From positions 823,494 to 887,493 of the forward strand of contig JAEPQZ010000012.1 of NCBI GenBank assembly GCA_016758905.1: a DNA stretch of 64,000 bases, written 5' to 3'. Position numbers and translations under genes: made by a program. A model generated the notes under the pieces. It made no database searches and was not told the origin of the DNA. It saw nothing but the letters and a program-made list of their open reading frames with translations. Below are positions 11,445 to 21,425 of this stretch, piece by piece. Origin of the DNA: Umbelopsis isabellina. Lineage: Eukaryota; Mucoromycota; Umbelopsidomycetes; Umbelopsidales; Umbelopsidaceae. The stretch's first letter is position 1; every line of letters begins with the position of its first letter.

Positions 11445-11807
11445 TTGCATAACTGTGGCATAGTAGTGTGGCTTTGCTATACGATCTTAACATATATATA
11501 TATATTGCTTAGCGAAATAGCATACCAATATCGTACGGTTTCAAACGAATTGGTGTTTTATCTCTACTTTTAAACTGTATTCGACATTTGTCTAGTATGA
11601 TATTCTTATATAGATAAAAAGAAATCTGAACAAGTGGTATTTTTCAGTATTAAGTGATTTGATGTTTTGCTGTATAGGAAGTGCCGGCTCGCTAGCTGTC
11701 TGGGTCAGGGCAATTTTGTGATAGGCTTGGCTATACAAATTTGTATCTGTTTGGTTCTCAGCTGCAACCTCAGACGTAGTTTTGTTTTTGGATCATACTA
11801 TACCATC
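11445..11807. other. Gap between TVP18-like and tropomyosin genes
   Basis: About 360 bp, AT-rich, with a short (at)n run near 11495-11505. It probably holds the 3' end of the TVP18-like transcript and the tropomyosin promoter. No other feature was seen. Confidence 0.4.
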
Positions 11808-12384
11808 ATGGATAAATTGAGAGACGTAAGATGCCTGCCAGGCTGTCAGCATCATCTGTGCTACATACAAGGTGAACATGTCCTAATATACTTTATTGCC
11901 TATCACAGAAAGTTGCTTCCCTTCAAAAGGAGATTAGCACTGCTAAGGAACGCGCTGACAAGGCTGAGGCAAGAATCACTGAGCTTGAGGCAGAGCATAC
12001 CAAGAAGGACGATGAGAGAACAAACTTGACTGAAAGAGCCAAGAACCTTGAAGAGAAACTTGAAGAAGACGAGGCTCAACTCAAGAGCACCACTGCCAAG
12101 TGAGTATATGAGGCGGATTATGGAGGTGAACCAGGGGAAGGCAAAACAATGCATAACAGTTATTCGGGCGCAAAGATGTTTCATTCTAGATACTAACCGT
12201 TGCCGGCCATCTTTACACTAGTTTCCAAGAAGCTGACCTCAAGGCTGAAAGACTCCAAAAGAGCAACCACCGCTTGGAGCTCGAGATTGCTGAACTTGAC
12301 AAGAAGATCAAGGGTGTTGAGGATAAGTTGGAAGCTTCACGAGCTGAATTTGAGGAGCTCACCAGTGGCCTTGAGGATGTTTAA
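11808..12384 (+). CDS. Tropomyosin
   Basis: Three exons (11808-11825, 11909-12099, 12222-12384) give 123 aa. The protein starts MDKLRDKVASLQKEI and is one continuous heptad-repeat coiled coil (AKERADKAEARITELEAE, ERAKNLEEKLEEDEAQLK, RLQKSNHRLELEIAELDKK), ending SGLEDV. Fungal tropomyosins start MDKLREK and end with a similar LEDL/LEDV tail. They polymerise head to tail along formin-made actin cables and recruit myosin V for polarised transport. Typical yeast forms are 161-199 aa, so this one is short by about one actin-binding repeat. An unrecognised exon is possible, but phases close without it. Exon 1 is only six codons, so the conserved N terminus depends on splicing. Confidence 0.88.
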
Positions 12385-13426
12385 GTTGGCTAGCGCTGCA
12401 TAAGGCTTCATACATTCCAAATCCTCATATATTATATATGTTTCTTTACAAATATAAACGTTACTACTCGTTTACTTTTTCTTTTACTGCGAGTTGCAAG
12501 GTGATATCAAATGTATAATCTTCTAAACAAAGACTACTTTTCAACCATACCAAAATGCTAGTAAAAAAGGGGTTATGTTCGAGTGGCTCATTTATATAGA
12601 CTGTCGTTGCGTTCAGAGGCGCGTGTTGTAACGCGGTTTACCTCTTGTAGGTCGTTTTGCTGTGTGTAACTTGGGGAAAGTGGAAGTTCAAACATTGATA
12701 TTGGAGATGCGATATTCAGACGCCGGTAGCGAAGAGAACACCGATCTCTAATACCAGTATGAAATATTGCTTCAATTCATTTGAGGCAGCCCATTGACAT
12801 GGATTTGGGTTTCAAGCTAGCGTGCCTGATACGAAAATAAAACACTTGGCGGCAGAACAAAAAAATAAACCTGTATCTGCAGTTGGTTCTTGCTCTGCAG
12901 TAGCTGATATTAATGTTTGAGCCAAAAAATTTGCCAGCCAACCAGCCACTCAATTAATCGACCTACCAATAAACTCGCAAAACGGTTATCTCAAACAATT
13001 GAATATTATCGACATAGTATTTTCTGTCTGTGCACAATCATATGAGTATTCACAAGATGTACGTTTTCGGCCTACAATGTGGCTGATTTATATGGCATAC
13101 ATGCAGGTTAATTTTCTGTTGTGTTCCCGGGGTTATGGAATTGTATCCCCCCGCCCTTCGCTCTGCATCAAATCAATGCATGCTAGAAAGAATAGTCATT
13201 AACCATCATTCCACTTTTGACATGAAAAAAAGGTTTATCGTGGCCTGCCCAAGTTTAAATAAGCTTATTATACCAATGTGATAAATAAGAATTGCGCGTG
13301 CCTGAATTATCCGTGTAACACGCGAATCTAACTGAGGCATTCTAATTAAAGATTTAGAATTGAGAAAGAAAATAATCAAAGGTGTGAAACCATATTGGCT
13401 TCTTCCTTTTGTTTTTACACGCATCC
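12385..13426. other. Intergenic region, no gene seen
   Basis: About 1.04 kb between the tropomyosin stop and the kelch gene start. Only short open frames without motifs occur (for example near 12999-13202). The right end is pyrimidine-rich and is probably promoter. Confidence 0.4.
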
Positions 13427-15358
13427 ATGATCGATAGCTGGGTATCTGTGATCCTCGCTTTCATTGGGATTGTGGATGCCGTTTATCGACAACATCATGC
13501 AGCGACTATGCTAGATGCCAGCACCGTGTTACTGATTGGAGGCGCTGATACACCCAACAACTTTTCTGCGTTGCTTGATCTTCGACATCAACAAACAAGA
13601 GTAGAAAACACAACATGGCCAGTGGCGTATCACTCTGCTGTGACAACCATGTCAAATGAAACGCTTGTCTTATTTGGGACTACTAGTCTTCAAAGGACAA
13701 ATTTGTCAGACGCGCTTTGGTCAGCTAATACGAATACAGCTATATCAGAATCACCTAATGTTCCAACATTACGATATGGTCATACATCTCTTGTGACGAA
13801 CCAGTCTATTTTTGTTTGGGGCGGAATGTCAAGTAGTCAGACCGTACTTGGTGATGTCTGGCAATTGTCCTTGGTGAACATGACTTGGTCGCCAATAACT
13901 TCACATGCCCCGGGATTAGTTGGTCATTCCTCTATCATATACAATCAGTGGATAGTCAGTTGCTTCGGACGGAATCGTCACAACAAACTGCATGGCAAAT
14001 GTCATGTCATAGACTCGCTTACTGGTAGTAGTCATGACTTTGCCTACGATAGCGATAGCAGACCTAAAGCTAGAGCATGGGCAAGTTTAACACTGCCAAA
14101 CAACTCTACAACAGCCATTTTATATGGTGGTCATAGCAAAAATGGTTCTTTGCTCAATGACTTGTGGACACTTGATGTCTCTGATCTACCAACGTCCTTA
14201 AAATGGAAACATATTCCTTTTGATGTTTCAACAGGTGCAATTGCAACCGCTCGAGCCGGCCACATTGCATTACCCATATTACCTACTGCAAATGCGTCCA
14301 GCTCGTATATTTTAATTCATGGGGGTGAAGGGCCTAATACTTATACGAACGATTCTACTGTTCAATACCTGGACATTAATTCCTTAACATGGGTGTCACC
14401 ATCTGTGATAGCCCAGCAATTGGGCGGAGGAATTATGATGAGCGATGTAACCACGAACGGCAGCAGCATTGATTTCCAACAAAACGGTGAGAATGAAACA
14501 TCAACGCATCACTTAAGTGGTGGTGCTATTGGAGGAATTGTAGTTGGCTGTCTAGCTATAGTTGCAGCTGCTTTTGGACTCTTCGTTTGGCATCGTCGTC
14601 GCACCAACAGCAAATTGTCCAAGGTCCAATCAAAGCAAGACATTCCCCCTAGTACTGGAGTTACCTTGAAACCATTGCAGCGTACTTTGTCAGAAAAGGA
14701 AGATCTTCCGTACATCACACAGCCAACACCGGTGAAAACGCATGATCGACGGTCTTTTGTTGGTCAGCACCTACGCGACTCCTTGTCTATACACAATCAC
14801 TCCTATATGGAGTTAATTGAGCAAGAAGAAGAAGAAGTTGGAAGTGAGGAACCAAGTCATACTGTAGTGAAGTCAATGAGCGCCACCAAACCAGATTATT
14901 CTACACTAGACGATTCCATTGTGGCGACCCCGACTTCTGTGAAAATCGATACCATTCATGAGAATGACGAATATCCCGTGCATAAGCAAACACAGGGGCG
15001 GAAACAAGCTCCCGAACCTCTAGTGCTTACCAAAGCCAAAGCGTTAACAACACCTACCAATTCACGCATATCTCAACTGTTGACAGCGGAAACACCTCAA
15101 ACATCACGACTCTATCTGAAGCGAGCTCCTTCGGCACGATCCACTGGTCGTTCAGTCAAATCTATGCAATGGGTCGGATATGACCCAAGCGTTTTGACCA
15201 ATTCTGCACAGGCGCCTAATCTAGTAGTCACAAACGTCAGAGACAGTGTTATTAGTTCAGAACACACTGGAAGCAACATTAGTCTACCGCCGCATTTGCC
15301 GTTGAGAAATTCATTTGGAGACGAGTTCAATGTCACTTGGCCCACAGGAGAGGATTAA
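13427..15358 (+). CDS. Kelch-repeat single-pass membrane protein
   Basis: A single exon gives 643 aa from the ATG at 13427; upstream codons are open, but the first Met is here. Residues 1-20 (SWVSVILAFIGIVDAVY) are a signal peptide. About 330 residues of kelch-like repeats follow (HTSLVTNQSIFVWGGMSS, AILYGGHSKNGSLLNDLWTL, ILIHGGEGPNT), rich in N-glycosylation sequons such as NNST and NVT. One transmembrane helix (GGAIGGIVVGCLAIVAAAFG, near residue 370) ends in HRRR. The ~250-residue cytoplasmic tail is Ser/Thr-rich and contains acidic EQEEEEVGSEE. The layout suggests a surface receptor or polarity protein; no enzyme motif is seen. A second gene with the same architecture lies at 39758-41875. 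Confidence 0.8.
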   Translation: MIDSWVSVILAFIGIVDAVYRQHHAATMLDASTVLLIGGADTPNNFSALLDLRHQQTRVENTTWPVAYHSAVTTMSNETLVLFGTTSLQRTNLSDALWSANTNTAISESPNVPTLRYGHTSLVTNQSIFVWGGMSSSQTVLGDVWQLSLVNMTWSPITSHAPGLVGHSSIIYNQWIVSCFGRNRHNKLHGKCHVIDSLTGSSHDFAYDSDSRPKARAWASLTLPNNSTTAILYGGHSKNGSLLNDLWTLDVSDLPTSLKWKHIPFDVSTGAIATARAGHIALPILPTANASSSYILIHGGEGPNTYTNDSTVQYLDINSLTWVSPSVIAQQLGGGIMMSDVTTNGSSIDFQQNGENETSTHHLSGGAIGGIVVGCLAIVAAAFGLFVWHRRRTNSKLSKVQSKQDIPPSTGVTLKPLQRTLSEKEDLPYITQPTPVKTHDRRSFVGQHLRDSLSIHNHSYMELIEQEEEEVGSEEPSHTVVKSMSATKPDYSTLDDSIVATPTSVKIDTIHENDEYPVHKQTQGRKQAPEPLVLTKAKALTTPTNSRISQLLTAETPQTSRLYLKRAPSARSTGRSVKSMQWVGYDPSVLTNSAQAPNLVVTNVRDSVISSEHTGSNISLPPHLPLRNSFGDEFNVTWPTGED

Positions 15359-15761
15359 TTGGCCACTGTAAAGATGAAGCTTTACATTTGCTTAGTCTCC
15401 AGCCCATAGTGATAAACAGGGAAGCTGGCTTCCACCAGAAATCGAATCCACCGCCGAACAGAGACGAATTCACGCATTTAATTTTTGAATAAAGCAAAAC
15501 ACCCACCATGTACACTAAATTAAAATATTATATACAATTTGAAAAAAGCTGTTTGTAGCCGGGTAACTTGAGAGCAGAATCTACAAAATTATCCATATGA
15601 ACGCCTACAGATCGCTAACTAGATCCACCTCATAAGGCGGTGGGGATGGCAGTGAGGCATGTAGTTTGGGAACATTATGTATAATAGCTTTCCTGTACAC
15701 ACGGAAAATGGTCAATGGAACAATGTGTGACAAATATTGACGCCAAATAAAGTGAAAGCAT
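15359..15761. other. Convergent gap between kelch and BRE-like genes
   Basis: About 400 bp between two convergent genes, holding both 3' untranslated regions. AATAAA-like signals are visible near 15487 on the plus strand. Nothing else was recognised. Confidence 0.4.
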
Positions 15762-16904
15762 TTACTTTATGTGTGCAACTTTTTCTTGAGCCGAGACCGA
15801 GGCGTCGAATCTACATTTGACCTGCATAGTCTTTGGTTCTGCTGAGGTAACCGTCTCAAAATTGGTCGCGGACACTATGTTTAGGTCAACTGATCTGACC
15901 GACTCGTCATCGAGTTGAATGTGAACCACAGCAGTAGCAACATTTCCCATCCGCTTGTCAACCGGAACTCCAATCCTATCTGATAAAATCTGTAATTCGC
16001 TCTTCAGCGATACCCAGATATGCTCTGGAATTCGTACGTTTACGTACAGGGTAATAGACATATGATACCACACATCACACTCCAATAGTTGCCTTATAAA
16101 CAAACGTCAAAACCGGTAAAGCGTAACGACAAAAAACATTAATCACCAGTTTCCTTACGTTTTGAATGACTTTGTAAGAGCATCAAATAGATCCCGCCTT
16201 AGTTCGTTGACAGGTATAGGGGAGGCTTCTGATGGCGTGGCACTATACGGCAATTGCAAGCTGGATGGCTCTGGAGTCGAGGCTACAGAATACGTCTTCG
16301 AAGGTGGTATCAAGTGATCTCATTAGACATATATAGTTTCCATTATAAACATCATATCATTACTCCACTCACTACTTGAGGCGCTTGATCTGGGTGCTCT
16401 GATGTAAGTCTCTTGGTCTCTTCGTGCTGGAAGTAAAATGAAGATTAATTAGTTCAAAACAATGTGAAGTTAAACATTGTTTATTTATACTACTTACAAT
16501 AAACAGCTCACGTAATTGCATGATATATTTGAATAGGCATGTTCGATCTCGTATATCCCAGTCGTCCGCCGCTACCTGTTCAATGTCGAAGGTGGTATCA
16601 AGCGTAGCTGGAAGTATGATATCTGGAGCAAACTGCCAATCGTACGGGTCAAATATGATTTGACCTGTTATAAGGCAACAGTTAGTTAGTCTGGGGCCGC
16701 TACTAGCGAGTACTTTGCTCTGTGCGTACATTCAATATTCTGACCACAGCATTCTACACAGATATCGAAGCGATCGCAACCGTAATCTGAATCATATGAA
16801 GGATGACTGGTTTTTGAAGATGATATGCTTATACCGTTTACGTTCTTCTGCGTCAAGTAATTTATAGATTCTTTTAGTAAAGAGTATAAAGGTGATGTCC
16901 GCAT
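15762..16904 (-). CDS. BRE/BABAM2-like UEV-domain protein (BRISC/BRCA1-A subunit family)
   Basis: The model has five exons (16904-16730, 16664-16498, 16426-16373, 16295-16159, 16092-15762), 287 aa, all in phase. The N-terminal part reads GCDRFDICVECCGQN then IIFDPYDWQFAPDIIL, which aligns with the CDRF...IIFNAQYPELPPDFIF core of animal BRE (BRCC45/BABAM2), including spacing from an N-terminal SPLYSLLKESI block. BRE is an inactive E2-like scaffold in K63-specific deubiquitinase complexes. The middle (YSVASTPEPSSLQLPYSATP) is Ser/Pro-rich. The C-terminal ~110 residues (DLFDALTKSFKTQLLECDVW onward) could be a second UEV-like domain but I cannot confirm it. Human BRE is ~383 aa, so this form is shorter. 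The start and the exon 3/4 junction are the least certain points. Confidence 0.55.
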
Positions 16905-18434
16905 GGCAGTATGGTGGAGTATATGCCTGTGGCAACGTGTCGGAGCAGCCAAGTGCGCATGGAAAATTGAGCATGGAAATTCTATGCAATAAATTTTGAC
17001 CTGGATATTTTCCCTCCTTACGTGATTTGAACCATCCGACAAGCAAATAATTTTCATTTACATTATGTTGTTATTATAGAAAGTTAATAAAATATACGGG
17101 AAGAGTCCTTATTTTGATTGTTATAATCCGTAAAGAGTCGTTATCTTGATTACGAACGAATTGGATGATGATCAATGAGAAAAATGGTGTTGTTTATTTT
17201 GTAAACTGTTTGGCAACACATCTCGGCTGCTACCATGGCACTATAATCATACCGCGTAATTGCGATAAAGTTTTGTTTGGTTTTTTTTTTTGGTTTTTGT
17301 GATAGCGTCAGAATGAGATGGATCATAGATTACTTATGACCCGTACGTAAACAACTTTCTTTCCCCTGTTCCCGTAAAAACAAAACCGGGTTGCCGTGAC
17401 ACCGCATCTGATCGATGGATTATCAACTGGCTTCATTGAGTAATCGGTACGGATAAGTTACCGAATTTGCTCTGGGAAAACCCATCCGACGATAAATATT
17501 TGTCAATTTAGTAAACGTGAGAATCGAAGTCATTTGCAAAAGCGGCGTTTTGAGAATGGGGTATACCAAAACATACGATTTCGCGATCGTTCTTAAATTA
17601 CGAATATGGCAGGCTCATCAGATACGACAGTACACAAGAGTAGGTTGAATCAATGAGGCTAAAAGTAAGCGTGTCCGATAATATGTGATATTAGCCAATG
17701 ATGTTTGCCAACATCATTGTTTTGGCAAAAGTCATGTAAACAGGATCAGAGTAAGCTGATACTCGAAGTTCTCGACTGTCTATGGTCTTACTTCCCAGCT
17801 AACGAGCTAACGAGCTAACGAGCTAAGTATAGTGTTTGAGTTTGTAAGCCATACGTTTTTAGGACTGTGCTGCTACGATCTTCATATGTTGTAATTAAAA
17901 CGTTAAAACTTGTATATCGAAAATGCCCGTGCTCAAATACCATATCTTGTTTGTCAAATAAAATGTTATTTATTCGGCAGGAGCAACATGCGGATCAACC
18001 TCTTTTGTATAACCCTGTGAAACGAACGGCTGGGAGAATCAGGAAAGACGGCGTAGATCATTTTAAAAGTGTCAATAAATCCACCAGCTACTTTGGGACA
18101 ATAAAGGAAAAGTTTTTGATTTTTAACAGATTTTATTTGTTAGATCAACGGCACATAGTGGTGACTCGTTGCAATTTTATAATTCAAACAGGATAAATTG
18201 TAGCGGCCAATGGTCGATAAATAATGCAGACTGTTTTTGAAAGGGAGAGATCTACGTGAGGAAAATAGTGATAGTTATGCAACTCGACGATTTCTTTTTT
18301 GGAAAGGGATGCAGATGAGATGGGAGTGTTTTTGAACTTGATTTTGACTTGCGTACAACTTTTGGATGTCAGGGTATATACATGAAATAGCCATCATTTT
18401 ATCTGAAAGGCTTTGAGACCGCCGTGTGATCAGA
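16905..18434. other. Gene-poor stretch, left part
   Basis: About 1.5 kb without a recognisable gene. It includes a poly-T run near 17279-17291 and a short tandem repeat of gagctaacga units near 17798-17826. The longest open frame (17867-18196, plus strand) has no ATG at its start and no family signature. No tRNA was seen. Confidence 0.4.
17798..17826. repeat. Short tandem repeat, 9-nt unit
   Basis: The unit agctaacg(a) occurs about three times in direct succession (agctaacgagctaacgag and onward), ending in agctaag. It is a minisatellite-like array inside the gene-poor region. No function is implied by the sequence. Confidence 0.8.
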
Positions 18435-18669
18435 TTACTTCAGCAATGGGCAATTGCCTCTGAGATGGCCATATTTGCCACACCAAGAACTATTAGAGAC
18501 ACCTCACTTTTTAGTGACATTATCAAAAGGAGAAAAAATGTTTCAAGATAATGTATTCTTACCATTGACCTCCTGTTAAATTGATATCTTTAACCGAGTT
18601 TTTGGGAATCCCGCTCCTCGACGATGAAGCCTTACAGCATGATTTAGGTTTAATTTCGAGTACAGCCAT
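18435..18669 (-). CDS. Small CCHC zinc-knuckle protein
   Basis: Two exons (18669-18563 and 18489-18435) are separated by a 73-nt GT-AG intron with a CACTAAA-like branch site. Joined, they encode 53 aa starting MAVLEIKPKSCC. The C-terminal 19 residues form a complete CCHC zinc knuckle, CSWCGKYGHLRGNC, followed by PLLK and stop. The first zinc-ligand Cys codon is split across the intron (TG|T), so the motif appears only when the intron is spliced out; that is good evidence the gene is real. The N-terminal ~34 residues are basic and Ser-rich. Zinc knuckles of this type bind single-stranded RNA or DNA. It sits alone in a gene-poor stretch. It could be a functional small gene or a remnant of a retroelement nucleocapsid. 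Confidence 0.55.
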
Positions 18670-20543
18670 CAAAGAAAACGTAGACGTGGTAACAGATTAT
18701 CAAAACTTGTTAACAGGAAGAGCAGCAAAAAGATAAAAAGGATTTTTTTGCTTCGAGTGATTTTTGTCAGTACAGAAAGAAAGAAAAATTTGGGAAGGTA
18801 ACAAGCTTGGCTTATTTATACGGTTTTTTTTTCTTCTTCTCTTTCTCCTCTTGTACAAACTTGTAAAAAATCACAAATGGCACGGGCGATCTTTGCCACA
18901 ACTGAAACTGCCATTTTGCCAATGAAAACCCGCTGCATCACCACCCCGAATAGAAATGGACCTTTTCATTATCGATAAAATGGATATTGCTGCAAAGTAA
19001 CGCACATCTAGCCTTGTCAACAAAGGCGCCCATGTTTGGCTTTACTGTATTGGCTCCCCAATAGTAAATTCTTAGTCAACAAAAAAATCGATCTGTCAAA
19101 ATAGTAAATAATAACGTTGTGTACGGCCGAAAAAAAAGATCGTTTGCGTAGGACATCAGTGAGAAAAATTCTGGATAAACAACATTGGGAAGCAACTGTT
19201 TTTTAAGATTTTAGTGTAAGATCTTTTAGTTTGGACTCATAAGCAGACGTGGCGTCAGCCATGTAAACAACCAGATGAGAGAAATATAAGTAATACGAAT
19301 ATCTCTTGATTTTGCGTCGACACCACTTTTGGAAAATCCGATAGTGTCCGTTGTTGATGAGGGTAACGAAGGAATAAAAAACCCTGTTTTTTTTCTAATT
19401 TTTTTTTTAATCAGACGAACGCATAAATGGCACCGAGCATAAGGGGTGAGGATAAGAAAAAAAAAGAATGGCTATAGAACATGCGCATTACGAATATTTG
19501 TGAGTAGTCAAGAGAGGAAACGGCTTTCCGGGACAAACCGAAAAAATCACTGCTTTCCGCGCGCCCTGCCAAAGATACAATTGGGATACTAATAGTTGGG
19601 CAGTCTCCTGCCCCCCTAACAAGCCTAATTTGTTACCTAGCACGAACAACACTAATGCATGTTCACTTTACAGGAGATGTTCATCGTTTTCGTATGTGCG
19701 TTTGCATAACAAAGTGCCACCCGTACTGCCATTTCCTTGGCCTAGCCTTCTGTAATAAAAACAGTTAGTATTTTGTTTTGTTTTGACTGACTGGCAACGG
19801 CTGCAGCCGGAACTCGGAGCGTCTTGGCCGTCAGACATCTGTGCGAGGGCATGGGTTGTGGTTCAATGTACCACCATCCCAATCTAGCTTACTTCCAAAG
19901 ATGTGACATTGATGCGTGCCAAACCTCCATTTCACAAAAAAATATTATGCATATATGTTTACGATCACCACAAATATATTCCATTTTGTTGCGCATCGTA
20001 AGTCGCCGTTGACACCCAAAGCTGCTCGTTGATTGTTGATAAGCTTCCATGAAAATGTGAAATTTTTATTCAGTTACTATATAGTCTCGGTGTGTTGTAG
20101 AAATAACGTTTTGCCAAAAATTGTTGTTACTTATGGCATAACTTTGCCATACCATCCTTTTTGGTATGATTTTGGCTGGCGTTACACTCTCTTATGCTCG
20201 GTTATTTCGCAATACCCAATGAGTATAGCTCATATTACTATTTGTTTCCTTCCTTGAGACTTGCGAGGACACGCGGTAGCTTAGCTTTAAACTGAGAAAG
20301 TATCCCTATTCTAACCAGCGCTTGGCACCCCACATCTGCAATTTTAGGAAATACTGAAAACTTTGTGGCATAACCTTGTTTGAAAAAGCAGTTTGGCAGT
20401 TTAGTCTACCATATTCTATTAAAGTTATACGTTTTGCCATTTGGCGGCAATGAGGTTTGTGTTAAAAAGAAATTGACATGGTTATAAAAGGTTAGAAAGC
20501 GGTGCATTATAGAACAATAATATTAAAATAGACTCGTCTCTGT
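18670..20543. other. Gene-poor stretch, right part
   Basis: About 1.9 kb with many A/T homopolymer runs (for example near 18825, 19387-19410 and 19454). Short open frames at 19824-20012 and 20033-20257 show no motif or splice pattern. No transposon ends, tRNA or known ncRNA was recognised. Confidence 0.4.
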
Positions 20544-21318
20544 TCAGATGGTGAGTATGATAACGAACATGGCAATGAGTGCCACAAACAATATAGCCGA
20601 GCCGCCAATGACTGCTCCTCTACTGGCAGGAAATTGGCCCTTGATCATGGCATGCTGAGAATGAAAATATCGTGCATTGGCAAAATATAAGAAAAGGATG
20701 CTGAACATGACAAATGTTGCTCCAAAGGCTCTCCCGATTTGATGAGCATTAGGTTGGGTGTTATTCAATTGGAATAACTGCGTGATCGCTAGCAAACATT
20801 TAGATCCAGTCAATAAAATGTCCGTGTGACTATGTAGGTATGACAATGGGAAATTTGGGTTTGTTAAACCAAACTTACCAACACCAACAGTTATCAGTGA
20901 TAAGGACGTTCGTAACCAAGCCAGAAAAGTTCTCTCGTTCGCTGTAGAGCAAACTTTTGGTAAATCATTAATAGAAGACCGGCAAAGACATATATAGTAT
21001 TTTACCTAAATGATCTCTTGCAACACTGGACTTATTTTCCAACATCTTGGACGTTGATATTTTTGAGTAACCTTGGTATAATCCATGCCAGATAGTTCGA
21101 GGTGGTCTAGCCTGCTCATTGGCAAACTTTTTATGAGCGTCTTCTCGTTGTTGCTGAGTTAGAGTTCGGAAAAGTGCTGGTGGTTCCCAGGAATGTCGCC
21201 TGTCCTGTGATGTTGTAGCCGTAGCGTCCTCCTGTGTTGGATCGCCTGAAGATCGCTTTCTCAAAGTTTCTGGTGTCTGAGCATCTTCTTGCTGATTTTG
21301 CTGTGCTTGTTGGTCCAT
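20544..21318 (-). CDS. DUF202 membrane protein
   Basis: Three exons (21318-21006, 20941-20879, 20788-20544) give 206 aa. The N-terminal ~90 residues are hydrophilic and Gln/Thr-rich (MDQQAQQNQQEDAQ). The family core begins RDHLANERTFLAWLRTSLSL and continues ITVGVAITQLFQL, which is the DUF202 signature (PF02656, also seen in Vtc1 and bacterial YidH). Three hydrophobic helices follow, the last being GGSAILFVALIAMFVIILTI at the C terminus. The cytosolic N terminus contains WHGLYQGYSKISTSKMLENK, a block seen next to DUF202 in fungal members. The function is unknown; Vtc1 is a vacuolar polyphosphate polymerase subunit, but the SPX and catalytic parts are absent. It is divergent from the next gene, with starts 107 bp apart. 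Confidence 0.88.
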
Positions 21319-21425
21319 GTTGGACTTGAAAAAGAGAATGTCTTACTTTTGGGAAGACGAACGATCCGAGACTAGGGTCTGGGGATTTTTGGCCATAGCT
21401 ACTTCAACGCCTGACTCTAAAATTC

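Noticed and set aside
16792-17046. Minus-strand frame starting VGWFKSRKEG that recalls the VGWY motif of Abraxas/KIAA0157
   Set aside because: It overlaps the start of the BRE-like gene in another frame. No MPN domain is visible upstream, and the similarity is limited to a few residues.
17867-18196. 109-codon plus-strand frame in the gene-poor region
   Set aside because: It begins without an ATG and has no family motif or splice signals.
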